This document shows positions 23,415 to 32,655 of a stretch of 43,379 nt of DNA, in pieces. How positions within the stretch are numbered: position 1 is the stretch's first letter; each line of letters begins with the position of its first letter. The notes beneath the pieces were generated by a model. It made no database searches and was not told the DNA's origin. It was given only the letters and a program-made list of their open reading frames with translations. The position numbers and the translations under genes were made by a program. Source of the DNA: Crocinitomicaceae bacterium (lineage in GTDB: Bacteria > Bacteroidota > Bacteroidia > Flavobacteriales_D > Crocinitomicaceae); NCBI GenBank assembly GCA_029247685.1, contig JAQWKT010000034.1:1-43379 (forward strand). Direction: 5' to 3'.

Positions 23415-24587
23415 ATGCGTAATAATAAAAAAACAATAGCAGTAATTGGAGCAGGAACAATGGGAAGCGGAATTGCTCAAGTAGCAGCTCAAAACAATCA
23501 CTCTGTTGTTTTAGTAGATACAAACAAAAAAAATCTTGAAAGCTCAAAGAGTAAACTTCAAAAGATTTTAAACCGAATCGTTGAAAAAGGTAAAATAACC
23601 CAGCAAAAAGCGATAGACATAATTGACAACATAAACTATACAGATAATATTAATTCAATTGCTTCAGCAGATCTAGTTATAGAAGCTATTATTGAGGATT
23701 TAAAAATTAAAAATGAGCTGTTTATTAAAATTGAAGAACTTGTTTCCGATAAATGCATTATAGCAAGCAACACTTCCTCATTATCCATTGCTTCACTTGG
23801 TGCTTGTTTAAAAGATCCCGAAAGAATTATCGGCTTACACTTTTTCAATCCTGCTCCACTTATGCCTCTAGTAGAGATTATTCCTGCGGTTCAAACAAAT
23901 AAATCAGTAGTCGATTCATGCAAAGAGCTAATGAATAATTGGGGAAAAACAGGGGTGCTTTGCAAAGATACTCCTGGTTTTATTGTCAATCGAGTTGCAC
24001 GACCCTTTTATGGAGAAGCACTTCGGATTTATGAAGAAGGAATTGCTGACTTTGCAACTATTGATTGGGCGATGACAGAAATAGGAGGGTTTAAAATGGG
24101 ACCGTTTACACTTATGGATTACATTGGAAATGATGTAAACTATGCCGTGACATGTTCTGTTTTTGAGGCTTTTTATTATGACCCAAGATTTAAACCGAGT
24201 TTTACACAAAAAAGATATTCAGAAGCAGGTTATTTAGGTAGAAAAAGTGGTCGTGGATATTTCGATTATGAGAAAGAAAATTTAAATCTAGCTCCTACAA
24301 AAGATGTAGAGTTAGGAAAGGCAATTGTTGAACGAATTCTTGCAATGTTGATTAATGAAGCAATCGATGCCGTTTTTATGCAAGTTGCAAATGTTGAAGA
24401 TGTCGATTTGGCAATGACAAAAGGAGTTAACTACCCAAAAGGACTACTGAAATGGGGAGATGAAATTGGATTAGAAAATGTTCTTGAAATACTAAACAAG
24501 TTATATGAAGATTATAGCGAAGACAGGTATCGCCCTAATCCACTATTAAAAAGGATGGTGAAATCGAGTTTGAATTTTTACAGTTAA
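23415..24587 (+). CDS. paaH: 3-hydroxyacyl-CoA dehydrogenase (PaaH-like)
   Basis: A 390-residue NAD-dependent dehydrogenase that oxidises 3-hydroxyacyl-CoA (3-hydroxyadipyl-CoA in phenylacetate catabolism). The Rossmann motif [17 protein letters not shown] starts at about residue 9. Catalytic-region motifs are [26 protein letters not shown] and [16 protein letters not shown] second C-terminal HAD domain contains [16 protein letters not shown]. Start 23415 was chosen over an in-frame ATG at 23370 because the latter lies inside paaG. Its stop shares the bases TTAA with the convergent accC stop. Confidence 0.88.
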   Translation: MRNNKKTIAVIGAGTMGSGIAQVAAQNNHSVVLVDTNKKNLESSKSKLQKILNRIVEKGKITQQKAIDIIDNINYTDNINSIASADLVIEAIIEDLKIKNELFIKIEELVSDKCIIASNTSSLSIASLGACLKDPERIIGLHFFNPAPLMPLVEIIPAVQTNKSVVDSCKELMNNWGKTGVLCKDTPGFIVNRVARPFYGEALRIYEEGIADFATIDWAMTEIGGFKMGPFTLMDYIGNDVNYAVTCSVFEAFYYDPRFKPSFTQKRYSEAGYLGRKSGRGYFDYEKENLNLAPTKDVELGKAIVERILAMLINEAIDAVFMQVANVEDVDLAMTKGVNYPKGLLKWGDEIGLENVLEILNKLYEDYSEDRYRPNPLLKRMVKSSLNFYS

Positions 24588-25918
24588 AACTCAAAATCAT
24601 CCATAAATTTTGTAGTGAAATCGCCTTTTTTGAAACTCTCGTCTTCCATTAACTTTTGATGAAAAGGAATCGTTGTTTTAACTCCTTCTATAACATACTC
24701 ATCTAACGCTCGCTTCATTTTCATTATTGCTTCTTCTCTTGTTTGTGCAACAACGATTAATTTTGAAATCATGGAGTCATAATTTGGTGGAATCATATAT
24801 CCACTATAAACATGTGCATCAATTCTAATTCCATGTCCGCCTGGACAATGATAATTAGTTATTTTTCCAGGCGAAGGTCTAAAGTCAGCATTTGGATCTT
24901 CTGCATTAATTCGACATTGAACCGCATGCATTAATGGAAAGTAATTTTCTCCACTTATTTTTTGACCTGCAGCGAGTTTAATTTGCTCTTTAATTAAATC
25001 AAAATTGATAACCTCTTCTGTTATCGTATGTTCCACCTGAATTCTAGTGTTCATTTCCATGAAATAAAAATCCCGGTTTTTATCAACTAAAAACTCCACC
25101 GTTCCGACACCTTCATATTTAACTGCCTTCGCTGCTTTTATAGCTGCTTCCCCCATAGATTCACGCAACTTATCTGTCATGTATGGAGATGGTGTTTCTT
25201 CAACTAATTTTTGATGTCTTCTTTGAATAGAACAATCTCTTTCGGACATATGACATGCATTGCCAAACTTATCACCTGCTATTTGAATTTCAATATGACG
25301 AGGTTCTTGAATGAATTTTTCCATATATAACCCATCATTACCAAAAGCTGCGGCAGATTCCTGCCTACAAGAATCCCATGCGCCTTGAAGTGCTGATTCT
25401 TCCCATACTACTCTCATCCCTTTTCCGCCACCTCCAGCAGTTGCTTTTAAAATGACTGGGTATTTAATTTTTTTTGCGATTTTCTTTGCATCAGCCATGT
25501 TTTTTAAAAGTCCTTTTGAACCAGGAATACAAGGCACACCAGCAGCCTCCATGGTAGACTTAGCCGTAGCCTTATCTCCCATTCCTGCAATTTGTTCTGG
25601 AGAAGCTCCAATAAATTTAATGTTGTGCTCTTGACATACTTTAGAAAACTTTTCGTTTTCAGATAAAAATCCATATCCAGGGTGGATTGCGTCCGAATTT
25701 GTTATTTCCGCAGCAGCAATTATATTTGGAATAGATAAATAAGATTCAGAACTTAAAGCAGGACCTATACAAACCGCTTCATCAGCAAATCGAACCGGCA
25801 AACTATCTTTATCTGCAGTAGAATAAACAATTACTGTTTTTATCCCCATCTCTTTACAAGTACGAATTACACGTAATGCAATCTCTCCTCTATTAGCAAT
25901 TAAAATCTTTTTAAACAT
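24584..25918 (-). CDS. accC: Acetyl-CoA carboxylase, biotin carboxylase subunit
   Basis: A 444-residue ATP-grasp enzyme that carboxylates biotin on AccB, the first half-reaction of malonyl-CoA formation. Visible features are the N-terminal [30 protein letters not shown], the ATP-loop [14 protein letters not shown], and the [16 protein letters not shown] and [16 protein letters not shown] motifs. The length is normal. It is the last gene of the DUF177-rpmF-plsX-fabH-accB-accC operon. Confidence 0.96.
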   Translation of the reverse strand: MFKKILIANRGEIALRVIRTCKEMGIKTVIVYSTADKDSLPVRFADEAVCIGPALSSESYLSIPNIIAAAEITNSDAIHPGYGFLSENEKFSKVCQEHNIKFIGASPEQIAGMGDKATAKSTMEAAGVPCIPGSKGLLKNMADAKKIAKKIKYPVILKATAGGGGKGMRVVWEESALQGAWDSCRQESAAAFGNDGLYMEKFIQEPRHIEIQIAGDKFGNACHMSERDCSIQRRHQKLVEETPSPYMTDKLRESMGEAAIKAAKAVKYEGVGTVEFLVDKNRDFYFMEMNTRIQVEHTITEEVINFDLIKEQIKLAAGQKISGENYFPLMHAVQCRINAEDPNADFRPSPGKITNYHCPGGHGIRIDAHVYSGYMIPPNYDSMISKLIVVAQTREEAIMKMKRALDEYVIEGVKTTIPFHQKLMEDESFKKGDFTTKFMDDFEF

Positions 25919-25944
25919 GAGTGAGTAGTTAAAAGTTATTTAAT

Positions 25945-26424
25945 TTATGAAGGGTCTACAAGAAAAAGTGGCTGGTCATACTCCACAGGCTTTGCATCAT
26001 CAACCAATACTTTTACAATTTTTCCAGACACCTCTGCCTCAATTTCATTAAAAAGTTTCATGGCTTCAATGATACATATAGGATCGCCACTTTTTATTAC
26101 TGAACCTACATTAACAAAAGGGTCTTTATCCGGAGCTGTAGATCTATAAAAAGTTCCAATCATTGGAGATTTCACTTCTATTAAATTAGAGTTTTCTTCT
26201 GGAGCAGGAGCAGGAGCAGGAGCTGCTGCAACTTGAGGCTGAGCAACTACTTGAGCTTGAGGTGCAGCAGCTTGAACGATTATTTGTTGTTCATTTGCCG
26301 CTCCTTTTGATTTAGCGCATTCGGATTTAATCGTAATCTTAAAGTCTTTTTTCTCAAGTTCTACCTCAGAAATGTTCATCTTAGAAACAAGTTTTATTAA
26401 ATCTTGAATTTCATTTAAGTTCAT
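25945..26424 (-). CDS. accB: Acetyl-CoA carboxylase biotin carboxyl carrier protein
   Basis: A 159-residue carrier subunit. A helical N-terminal region ([22 protein letters not shown]) is followed by an Ala/Pro/Gln-rich hinge and the biotinyl domain with the [15 protein letters not shown] motif, in which the Lys is biotinylated. The [18 protein letters not shown] thumb segment typical of AccB is present. It lies between fabH and accC, 26 bases upstream of accC. Confidence 0.95.
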   Translation of the reverse strand: MNLNEIQDLIKLVSKMNISEVELEKKDFKITIKSECAKSKGAANEQQIIVQAAAPQAQVVAQPQVAAAPAPAPAPEENSNLIEVKSPMIGTFYRSTAPDKDPFVNVGSVIKSGDPICIIEAMKLFNEIEAEVSGKIVKVLVDDAKPVEYDQPLFLVDPS

Positions 26425-26459
26425 AATTTTAAATTTATTTATTATAAAAATACTTTTTT

Positions 26460-27449
26460 TTAACTATTGTAAGCCCACTTTAAATAAACCGCTCCCCAAG
26501 TAAAACCACCTCCAAAAGCAGAAAGCACAATGTTGTCACCTTTTTTTAGCTTTTTTTCATAATCCCATAGACACAAAGGAAGTGTACCTGCGGTAGTATT
26601 ACCATATTTTTGAATGTTAATCATTACTTTTTCTTTTGAAAGCCCCATTCTATTTGCTGTCGCATCAATAATTCGAAGATTTGCCTGATGAGGAACTAAC
26701 CAATCGATATCTTCACTTTTCAGATTATTTTTTTCCATTATTGCAGCAGAAACATCAGCCATATTTGTTACAGCGAACTTAAAAACTTGCTTGCCTTCTT
26801 GCTTAACATAGTGCATTCTTTTTTGGACCGTTTCTATCGATGGAGGGTTTACTGAACCACCACCTGGTTGCAATAAATACTCTCTTCCAGATCCATCGCT
26901 GTGCAAAATAAAATCCTTTACGCCATTCTCTTCTTCGGTTGGTTCTAACATCACTGCACCACAACCATCGCCAAAAATAATACAAGTTGTTCGATCTTCA
27001 TAATCGATAATTGAGCTCATTTTATCGGCCCCAACAACTATAATTTTTTTATATCTTCCTGATTCAATAAATTGTGTGCCTGTTGACAAAGCATAGATGA
27101 ATCCTGAACAAGCTGCATTCACATCAAAACTCCATGCATTTGATAAACCAGCTTTGTCGCATAAAATATTTGCTGTACTGGGAAAAGGGTAATCAGGTGT
27201 AACTGTCCCAACGATAACGACTTCTATATCTTCAGGCTTTGTGTTGGTCTTTTTTAAAAGCCCTTTTACAGCCTCTGCAGCCATGTCGGAGGTAGCTCCA
27301 TTCTCCATTAGCCTCCTTTCCTTTATTCCTGTTCTTGAGGTTATCCATTCATCTGAAGTATCGACAAATTTAGCCAAATCATGATTCGTTACTACTTTAG
27401 GGGGTAAATACCCCTGAACACCTGTTATTGCTGCGTTTATTTTTTTCAT
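26460..27449 (-). CDS. fabH: 3-oxoacyl-ACP synthase III
   Basis: A 329-residue initiating condensing enzyme of type II fatty acid synthesis; it joins acyl-CoA to malonyl-ACP. The Cys-His-Asn triad is clear: Cys in [11 protein letters not shown], His in [10 protein letters not shown] and Asn in [11 protein letters not shown]. The C-terminal [13 protein letters not shown] is also typical. Its ATG follows the plsX stop with no gap. Confidence 0.96.
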   Translation of the reverse strand: MKKINAAITGVQGYLPPKVVTNHDLAKFVDTSDEWITSRTGIKERRLMENGATSDMAAEAVKGLLKKTNTKPEDIEVVIVGTVTPDYPFPSTANILCDKAGLSNAWSFDVNAACSGFIYALSTGTQFIESGRYKKIIVVGADKMSSIIDYEDRTTCIIFGDGCGAVMLEPTEEENGVKDFILHSDGSGREYLLQPGGGSVNPPSIETVQKRMHYVKQEGKQVFKFAVTNMADVSAAIMEKNNLKSEDIDWLVPHQANLRIIDATANRMGLSKEKVMINIQKYGNTTAGTLPLCLWDYEKKLKKGDNIVLSAFGGGFTWGAVYLKWAYNS

Positions 27450-28391
27450 TTAATTATTAAAAGCTTCATTAATCCGATTAGACAACTTTGATTTTGCCAC
27501 CTCACAAGAATGAATAATCATATTTTTAACTGCTTTAGCATTTGAAAAACCATGGCCTATAATCACATTTCCTTTAACACCAAGTACTGGAGTTCCCCCA
27601 TAATTTTCGTAGTTAAATTTACTAAAATATGAGTCAACTATCCCTCTTTTTTTCATAAGATAGTAAATCCCTTCTGCTTCTTTCAACACAATGTTGCCCG
27701 TAAAACCGTCACAAACAATAACATCTGCCTTATTTGTAAATAAATCTCGACTTTCGATATTTCCAACAAAATTGATTTCATTTGACTCAGCCAATAATTT
27801 ATGAGCTTCAATTGAAACAGCATTTCCCTTTGTTGGTTCCTCACCAATATTTAGAAGACCAACTCTTGGAGAGTTTATTCCATAAACAAATTCGGAATAA
27901 ACGGAACCTAAAACACCAAATTGATAAAGCACGTCGGGTTTACAATCCGCATTTGAGCCAACATCTAAAAGAACGGTTTTCCCATCGTTAAGGGTAGGAA
28001 GTGTTGATGTAATACATGGACGGATAACCCCAGGAGAAGAATTTAAGATATACATTGAGCCAACAAGCATCGCTCCAGTATTCCCTGTGCTAGCAAACGC
28101 ATCGATATCTCCATTTGAAAGAAGATTTAAGCCTACCGAAATAGAACTTTTTGTTTTTTTTCTTATTACTGTTGTAGGATGGTCATGCATGGTTATTTTC
28201 TCAGATGCATGAACAAGTTCAATTCTATTATTATCTATGGTTTGCTTCTCTAATTTTGGATTAATCTCATCTACATCACCAATCAAAACCAAAATAACAT
28301 CCAAAGGAAGCTCTTTAAGTGCTAAAATAACACCATCAATATTTGCATCAGGGGCATAATCGCCACCAGAAATATCAATCCCGATTTTCAT
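27450..28391 (-). CDS. plsX: Phosphate acyltransferase PlsX
   Basis: A 313-residue enzyme making acyl-phosphate from acyl-ACP for phospholipid synthesis. It starts KIGIDISGGDYAPDANIDG, followed by STGNTGAML, the PTLNDGKTVLLDVGSNADCKP block, GNIESRDLF and CDGFTGNIVLKEAEG, all PlsX signatures. It lies between rpmF and fabH, the classical order. Confidence 0.95.
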   Translation of the reverse strand: MKIGIDISGGDYAPDANIDGVILALKELPLDVILVLIGDVDEINPKLEKQTIDNNRIELVHASEKITMHDHPTTVIRKKTKSSISVGLNLLSNGDIDAFASTGNTGAMLVGSMYILNSSPGVIRPCITSTLPTLNDGKTVLLDVGSNADCKPDVLYQFGVLGSVYSEFVYGINSPRVGLLNIGEEPTKGNAVSIEAHKLLAESNEINFVGNIESRDLFTNKADVIVCDGFTGNIVLKEAEGIYYLMKKRGIVDSYFSKFNYENYGGTPVLGVKGNVIIGHGFSNAKAVKNMIIHSCEVAKSKLSNRINEAFNN

Positions 28392-28411
28392 CTGAGAAAT
28401 TTAATCCCAAA

Positions 28412-28603
28412 TTATAGAGCTAATTCTTTTTCAGCAACTACCTTGCCTTTATAATAAAGTTTTCCTTCATGCCAGTGAGCATGATGGAATAAATGAGGCT
28501 GACCTGTAGTTGGGCAGGTTGCAATGTTTTTTGCCTCTGCCTTAACATGGGTACGTCTTTTATCTCTTCTTGTTTTAGAGATTTTACGTTTTGGATGTGC
28601 CAT
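28412..28603 (-). CDS. rpmF: 50S ribosomal protein L32
   Basis: A 63-residue basic protein beginning [19 protein letters not shown], the bL32 signature, with a [23 protein letters not shown] core. It has a single Cys where zinc-binding forms have four, so this is the Cys-minus type. It is cotranscribed with the upstream DUF177 gene and plsX. Confidence 0.96.
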   Translation of the reverse strand: MAHPKRKISKTRRDKRRTHVKAEAKNIATCPTTGQPHLFHHAHWHEGKLYYKGKVVAEKELAL

Positions 28604-28613
28604 AATATTAATT

Positions 28614-29135
28614 TTAATTTAAACCCTTCAAAGCCGCCCATCTTGGATCGATCTCGTCAGAGTCTTTGTTATTATTAGTGTCTTTTAATAAAAGATATTT
28701 ATTCAATGCCTCAAGCATTTCTTGGTTACATTCGTTTTCATTGTGAATCGCTCTAGATGGAATAGAAATGGTAATAAATTCGTACAGTTGTTGTTCAATA
28801 TCAATTTGATAAGAATCAGGGTGCAAGACAATGATCGTATCGCTAGACTTCTCTTCATTTCCAAAAGTATATATTAACTTATACTCCCCTTGAACTTTTT
28901 TACACAAATCATCGTTGCATCTGTTACAACTTAAAACAACCTCTCCATTTAAAGAAAAATCAAGAATCAACATGGATTCTTTTTTTTCAAAAGCAACCTC
29001 AAAGCAAACATTCCCTTGCTTAAGGATAGAATAATCTCTTTTTTCAAAGAACGTATCATTTACTTCAAAAGTAAAATGATGAGTTCCTATTTTCAATCCA
29101 TAAAAAGGAATTAAGAACTTTTTATCTTTTTTCAC
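28614..29135 (-). CDS. YceD/DUF177 family protein
   Basis: A 173-residue protein of the DUF177 (YceD) family, almost always encoded just before rpmF. The hallmark is a [22 protein letters not shown] segment after VVLSC, with conserved Cys; the typical end is [10 protein letters not shown]. In plants and E. coli relatives are linked to 23S rRNA accumulation. It is the first gene of the leftward lipid operon and has a TAnnTTTG element 27 bases upstream of its ATG. Confidence 0.9.
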   Translation of the reverse strand: MKKDKKFLIPFYGLKIGTHHFTFEVNDTFFEKRDYSILKQGNVCFEVAFEKKESMLILDFSLNGEVVLSCNRCNDDLCKKVQGEYKLIYTFGNEEKSSDTIIVLHPDSYQIDIEQQLYEFITISIPSRAIHNENECNQEMLEALNKYLLLKDTNNNKDSDEIDPRWAALKGLN

Positions 29136-29161
29136 AATTCATTTTCTTAGAAAATAGTTGG

Positions 29162-29169
29162 CAAATTTA
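29162..29169 (-). promoter_or_regulatory. Putative -7 promoter element of the DUF177-rpmF-plsX-fabH-acc operon
   Basis: The minus strand reads TAAATTTG, an exact TAnnTTTG match upstream of the first gene of the lipid operon, leaving a leader of about 20 bases. Confidence 0.5.
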
Positions 29170-29226
29170 TAAAAAAAGGTTGAAAGCGCTAAATTAAATT
29201 AAAATGATTCATTATTTTTTTTGCTT

Positions 29227-30297
29227 TTAAGTGCTTTTTTCTTTTTTCTGCTTTTTATCAGTTATTGATTTTAATGGGTTTTTTGAAATTTCCCTAACCC
29301 ATTTGCGACATTTAAAAACATCTAAAGCACAATAAATTGCACTCCGCATAGATTGAGCAGATGCCTTATTTTTACCTGCAATATCAAATGCCGTTCCATG
29401 ATCTGGAGAAGTTCTAACAATTGGAAGGCCAGCAGTATAATTAACTCCATCATCAAAACACAAAGCTTTAAATGGACCTAGTCCTTGATCATGATACATA
29501 GCAAGAACACCATCAAAACTAGAGAGCATTTTGGAACCAAAAAAACCATCCGAAGGATAGGGACCAAAAGCTAAAACACCTTGTTTTTTTTGGCTATTTA
29601 TTGCTGGCAAGATTATTTCTTTTTCTTCGCGACCTATTTTCCCATTTTCACCAGCATGTGGATTTAATCCTAAAACAGCAATTTTTGGTTTAACAATTCC
29701 AAAATCTTTAATCAAGCAATTATTAAATTCTTTTATTTTTCTCTCGATTAAATCTTTAGTTAAAACTTCTACCACCTCTTTAATTGGGATGTGAACAGTA
29801 GCAAGTGCAACTTTTAAGCTCGGTGACATAAGTACCATTAACGCATCTTCTTCCCCTGACAAATTTGCTAAAAATTCGGTGTGACCCGGAAATTCAAAAC
29901 CAGACATCTGAACACTTTCCTTACAGAATGGGGCGGTAACTATTACATCTATTTTACCAGCAGCAAGGTCAGATGTTGCACGTTTTAGGGATTCTATTGC
30001 TACTTCTCCAGCAATTTTTGTTGGCAATCCCAAATCAATTTGCACCTTTTCTTTATGAAGATTGATAAGATTAATCTTTTTGTTTATTATTTTATCAGCA
30101 GAAGGAATTTGTTGAAAAACAAAATCTTCATTATTTAAAAGTTCTTTATAATAATCAAACACCTCATTAAGTCCATAAATGACAGGTGTAAACCCTTCTA
30201 ATACTCTTTTATCACTTAAAGATTTTATAATTATTTCAGGGGATATGCCGTTTATATCTCCGATTGTTATCCCTACTTTTATTAATTGATTTTCCAT
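29227..30297 (-). CDS. pdxA: 4-hydroxythreonine-4-phosphate dehydrogenase
   Basis: A 356-residue NAD-dependent enzyme of the DXP-dependent pyridoxal phosphate pathway. Motifs are GITIGDINGISPEIIIKSL at the N-terminus, PGHTEFLANLSG, LGLNPHAGENGKIGREE, and the metal/substrate region AMYHDQGLGPFKALCFDDGVNYTAGLP followed by RTSPDHGTAFDIAGK. The length fits the family. It lies downstream of mutY with its own -7 element very close to the ATG. Confidence 0.95.
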   Translation of the reverse strand: MENQLIKVGITIGDINGISPEIIIKSLSDKRVLEGFTPVIYGLNEVFDYYKELLNNEDFVFQQIPSADKIINKKINLINLHKEKVQIDLGLPTKIAGEVAIESLKRATSDLAAGKIDVIVTAPFCKESVQMSGFEFPGHTEFLANLSGEEDALMVLMSPSLKVALATVHIPIKEVVEVLTKDLIERKIKEFNNCLIKDFGIVKPKIAVLGLNPHAGENGKIGREEKEIILPAINSQKKQGVLAFGPYPSDGFFGSKMLSSFDGVLAMYHDQGLGPFKALCFDDGVNYTAGLPIVRTSPDHGTAFDIAGKNKASAQSMRSAIYCALDVFKCRKWVREISKNPLKSITDKKQKKEKST

Positions 30298-30306
30298 TTA
30301 CAGGCA

Positions 30307-30314
30307 CAAAGTTA
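30307..30314 (-). promoter_or_regulatory. Putative -7 promoter element of pdxA
   Basis: The minus strand reads TAACTTTG, an exact TAnnTTTG match ending 9 bases before the ATG, so the predicted leader is only about 3 bases. Confidence 0.45.
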
Positions 30315-30334
30315 TAGCAATTTAAATAATTGAG

Positions 30335-31408
30335 CTACGTTGCTTTGTTTTTTTGAAAGAAACTTTCTAAATAACGATCAATCAATCTTGGCATGGGATA
30401 TTTTTCGATCATTTCAAATGAGATAGCCTTTTCGCCAGATTTTAATTCGAACTTTCTTTTTTTATAATGAACAAAAACAGCCATAATCTTCTGATGACTT
30501 AATAAATGATTAACGACATTAGAAACCTCATGCCCTTTAATAGATTTTTTTTCAATTTCTTCTAAAAAACTTTTTTCAGAAAAAAACTCTTGGTTTGGGA
30601 ATTCGTACAAGGACTCCCAAATATCTTTTTTTAATCTTTTATTAACGATAAAAGAACTATTTTCTTCCAAATGAAACACTTTAAACACAAAAAATCGATT
30701 TCTAACTTTCTTCTTATTGTTTTTAACTGGCCTAAGAGATATCGAACTATTAATTTTTGACAAACAATTTTTTTCAAAAGGACATTCTGAACATTTCGGG
30801 TTTTTATAGGTGCAGTTTAAGGCCCCAAATTCCATGATTGCTTGATTATGTATTGATGGGTTTTTTTGGTTTAGCAAGCGTTTTGACAAGTCCTCAAATG
30901 TTTTTTGACCAAGTGAAGAATTTATTGGAATATCAATATCTAATAACCGGCTTAAAAAACGGTAAACATTTCCATCCAAAACGGCAAAAGGAAGGTTAAA
31001 TGAAAAAGAAGCAATTGCTGAAGCAGTATATTTACCAATGCCCTTTAAGGCTAAAATATCTTCGTATTTAGAAGGGAAAACACCATTATATTTCTCCGTG
31101 ATTATTTTTGCGGTAGAGTGCAAATTTTTAGCTCTTGAATAGTATCCAAGACCTCTCCACTTATTAAGAACCTCTTGCTCATCCGCTTTTGCTAAATCTT
31201 CCACTCTTGGATAGTTTTTAACAAATGACTCATAATAAGGGGAGCCTTGCGAAACTTTGGTTTGTTGAAGAATCACTTCACTTAACCATATTTTATATGG
31301 GTCGTTTGTTTTACGCCACGGCAAATCTCTTTTATTAAGCGAATACCATGAAAGTAAATCAACATTAAATTGATTTATTGTAAAATTTTTATGAAAAAAA
31401 TATTTCAA
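30335..31408 (-). CDS. mutY: A/G-specific adenine glycosylase MutY
   Basis: A 357-residue base-excision-repair glycosylase that removes adenine mispaired with 8-oxoguanine. The N-terminal helix-hairpin-helix domain has the RDLPWRKTNDPYKIWLSEVILQQT block containing the catalytic Glu, the hairpin LKGIGKYTASAIASF, and the catalytic Asp in VLDGNVYRF. The 4Fe-4S cluster motif C-x6-C-x2-C-x5-C is intact (CTYKNPKCSECPFEKNC). The C-terminal ~130 residues form the NUDIX-like 8-oxoG recognition domain. It is divergent from the HU gene. Confidence 0.94.
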   Translation of the reverse strand: MKYFFHKNFTINQFNVDLLSWYSLNKRDLPWRKTNDPYKIWLSEVILQQTKVSQGSPYYESFVKNYPRVEDLAKADEQEVLNKWRGLGYYSRAKNLHSTAKIITEKYNGVFPSKYEDILALKGIGKYTASAIASFSFNLPFAVLDGNVYRFLSRLLDIDIPINSSLGQKTFEDLSKRLLNQKNPSIHNQAIMEFGALNCTYKNPKCSECPFEKNCLSKINSSISLRPVKNNKKKVRNRFFVFKVFHLEENSSFIVNKRLKKDIWESLYEFPNQEFFSEKSFLEEIEKKSIKGHEVSNVVNHLLSHQKIMAVFVHYKKRKFELKSGEKAISFEMIEKYPMPRLIDRYLESFFQKNKAT

Positions 31409-31433
31409 AATGAAAATAATTAAGATTTGTAAT

Positions 31434-31441
31434 TACATTTG
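31434..31441 (+). promoter_or_regulatory. Putative -7 promoter element of the HU gene
   Basis: TACATTTG matches TAnnTTTG exactly, 39 bases before the ATG, for a leader of about 33 bases. Confidence 0.45.
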
Positions 31442-31480
31442 TGCCACTTAAATATAAATGTTTAATTTAAAAAGTATATC

Positions 31481-31768
31481 ATGACTAAAGCAGATTTAGT
31501 TAATCAAATAGTAGAAGAAACAGGATTAGACAAATTAGAAGCATTAACAGCAGTTGAAGCGTTTATGTCTAGCATCAAGGGATCACTAGCAAGCGGAAAC
31601 AACGTTTATCTTAGGGGTTTTGGAAGTTTTATTGTTAAAAAACGAAAAGAAAAAACCGGGCGTAACATATCAAAAGGAACTATCGTAATTATTCCAGCTC
31701 ATAACGTACCTTCTTTTAAACCTGCGAAAACATTTATCGAGAAAGTTAAAGAAAACGTTAAAGTTTAA
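31481..31768 (+). CDS. HU/IHF-family DNA-binding protein
   Basis: A 95-residue nucleoid protein. MTKADLVNQIVEETGLDKLEA begins the helical dimerisation part; the beta-arm region contains RGFGSFIVKKRKEKTGRNISKGT with the Arg and Pro residues that intercalate DNA (IIPAHNVPSFKPAKTF). The arm sequence is close to the IHF-type family form common in Bacteroidota, so HU and IHF cannot be separated by eye. It is followed by the AURKAIP1-like gene and rng. Confidence 0.93.
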   Translation: MTKADLVNQIVEETGLDKLEALTAVEAFMSSIKGSLASGNNVYLRGFGSFIVKKRKEKTGRNISKGTIVIIPAHNVPSFKPAKTFIEKVKENVKV

Positions 31769-31809
31769 GCTAAAAAGCACAAAACATTTATTTAAAGATA
31801 AATTTTATT

Positions 31810-31817
31810 TATCTTTG
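31810..31817 (+). promoter_or_regulatory. Putative -7 promoter element of the AURKAIP1-like gene
   Basis: TATCTTTG matches TAnnTTTG exactly. The predicted start near 31824 lies immediately before the leader hairpin at 31827-31843. Confidence 0.5.
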
Positions 31818-31826
31818 CAAAAATCA

Positions 31827-31843
31827 ATCCCTTCTAGAGGGAT
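31827..31843 (+). promoter_or_regulatory. 5' leader hairpin of the AURKAIP1-like mRNA
   Basis: ATCCCT-TCTAG-AGGGAT, a perfect 6-bp stem with a 5-base loop, placed at the predicted 5' end of the transcript and 39 bases before the start codon. It may protect the mRNA or bind a regulator. Confidence 0.45.
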
Positions 31844-31882
31844 GTTTTAGAAAAGACATTATACATATAAAAATATAAAGAA

Positions 31883-31975
31883 ATGCCAAGCGGTAAAAAG
31901 AGAAAAAGACATAAAATGGCTACGCACAAGCGTAAGAAAAGACTTCGAAAAAACAGACATAAAAAGAAAAAATAA
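31883..31975 (+). CDS. 30-residue AURKAIP1/COX24-type basic protein
   Basis: A short gene between HU and rng encoding 30 residues, more than half Lys/Arg/His (MPSGKKRKRHKMATHKRKKR and a basic tail). This matches the small Bacteroidota protein annotated as AURKAIP1/COX24 domain-containing. Its mitochondrial relatives (mS38) are small-subunit ribosomal proteins, and mycobacterial bS22 is a comparable tiny basic ribosomal protein, so a ribosomal role is likely but inferred. It has its own -7 element and a leader hairpin. Too short to be found by usual length cut-offs. Confidence 0.85.
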   Translation: MPSGKKRKRHKMATHKRKKRLRKNRHKKKK

Positions 31976-32058
31976 TTCTTTTTTAGTTTACGCATCCTTT
32001 TTTGATTATCAAACAATTGCGTTTCAAATATTGAAGTTTAACCTTATAATAAATTTTT

Positions 32059-32655
32059 GTGAGTCTAGAATTAGTCATCGACATTCGTTCCGATGAGGTT
32101 TGGATTGCTCTTTTAGAGGGAGGTTCACTTATTGAACTACACCAACAAAAAAGTAATTCAGAGTTTTCTGTCGGAGATATATATCTTGGAAAAGTACGAA
32201 AAATAGTCCCCAGTCTTAATGCTGCGTTTGTTGACGTGGGATATCAAAGGGATGCATTCTTGCATTATCTTGATTTAGGACCTAAATATTTAACCCTTGC
32301 TGCTTACACCAAAAAAACATTAAAGAAAAAAAACACGGTTCCTGATTTACAATATCAGAAATTTGAAAAAGATATTGAAAAAGATGGGAAAATTGACAAG
32401 GTGGTCTCCTCTTCACAATCTGTTCTTGTTCAAGTTGCTAAAGAACCCATCTCCAATAAAGGACCTAGATTAACCTCTGAAATAACTTTAGCTGGTCGTT
32501 ATCTCGTTCTTGTCCCTTTTTCTAACAAGGTTTCTATTTCACAAAAAATAAAATCAAACGAAGAAAAGAAAAGACTTAAAGAACTTCTTAATCGAATTAT
32601 TCCAAAAAACTTTGGAGTTATTATCCGTACAGTAGCAGAAGAGAAAAAAACTTAA
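32059..32655 (+). CDS. rng: Ribonuclease E/G, N-terminal fragment ending at an in-frame TAA
   Basis: GTG start. This 198-residue piece holds the start of the RNase E/G family: ELVIDIRSDEVWIALLEGG, then the S1-like RNA-binding domain (VGDIYLGKVRKIVPSLNAAFVDVGYQRDAFLHYLDL), LTSEITLAGRYLVLVPF and GVIIRTVAEEKKT. It lacks the catalytic domain because TAA at 32653-32655 ends the frame. The same frame then continues open (ELEQDLNGLLDKW) into the catalytic part with no shift. The family sequence around this point normally reads through (KKxAELD-like), so the TAA looks like a substitution. Alone this product would not be a nuclease. Confidence 0.75.
   Translation: MSLELVIDIRSDEVWIALLEGGSLIELHQQKSNSEFSVGDIYLGKVRKIVPSLNAAFVDVGYQRDAFLHYLDLGPKYLTLAAYTKKTLKKKNTVPDLQYQKFEKDIEKDGKIDKVVSSSQSVLVQVAKEPISNKGPRLTSEITLAGRYLVLVPFSNKVSISQKIKSNEEKKRLKELLNRIIPKNFGVIIRTVAEEKKT

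Noticed and set aside
31961-31984. Terminator after the AURKAIP1-like gene (AAAAAGAA/TTCTTTTT)
   Set aside because: The stem is made almost wholly of A-T pairs and falls on Lys codons; too weak and likely chance.
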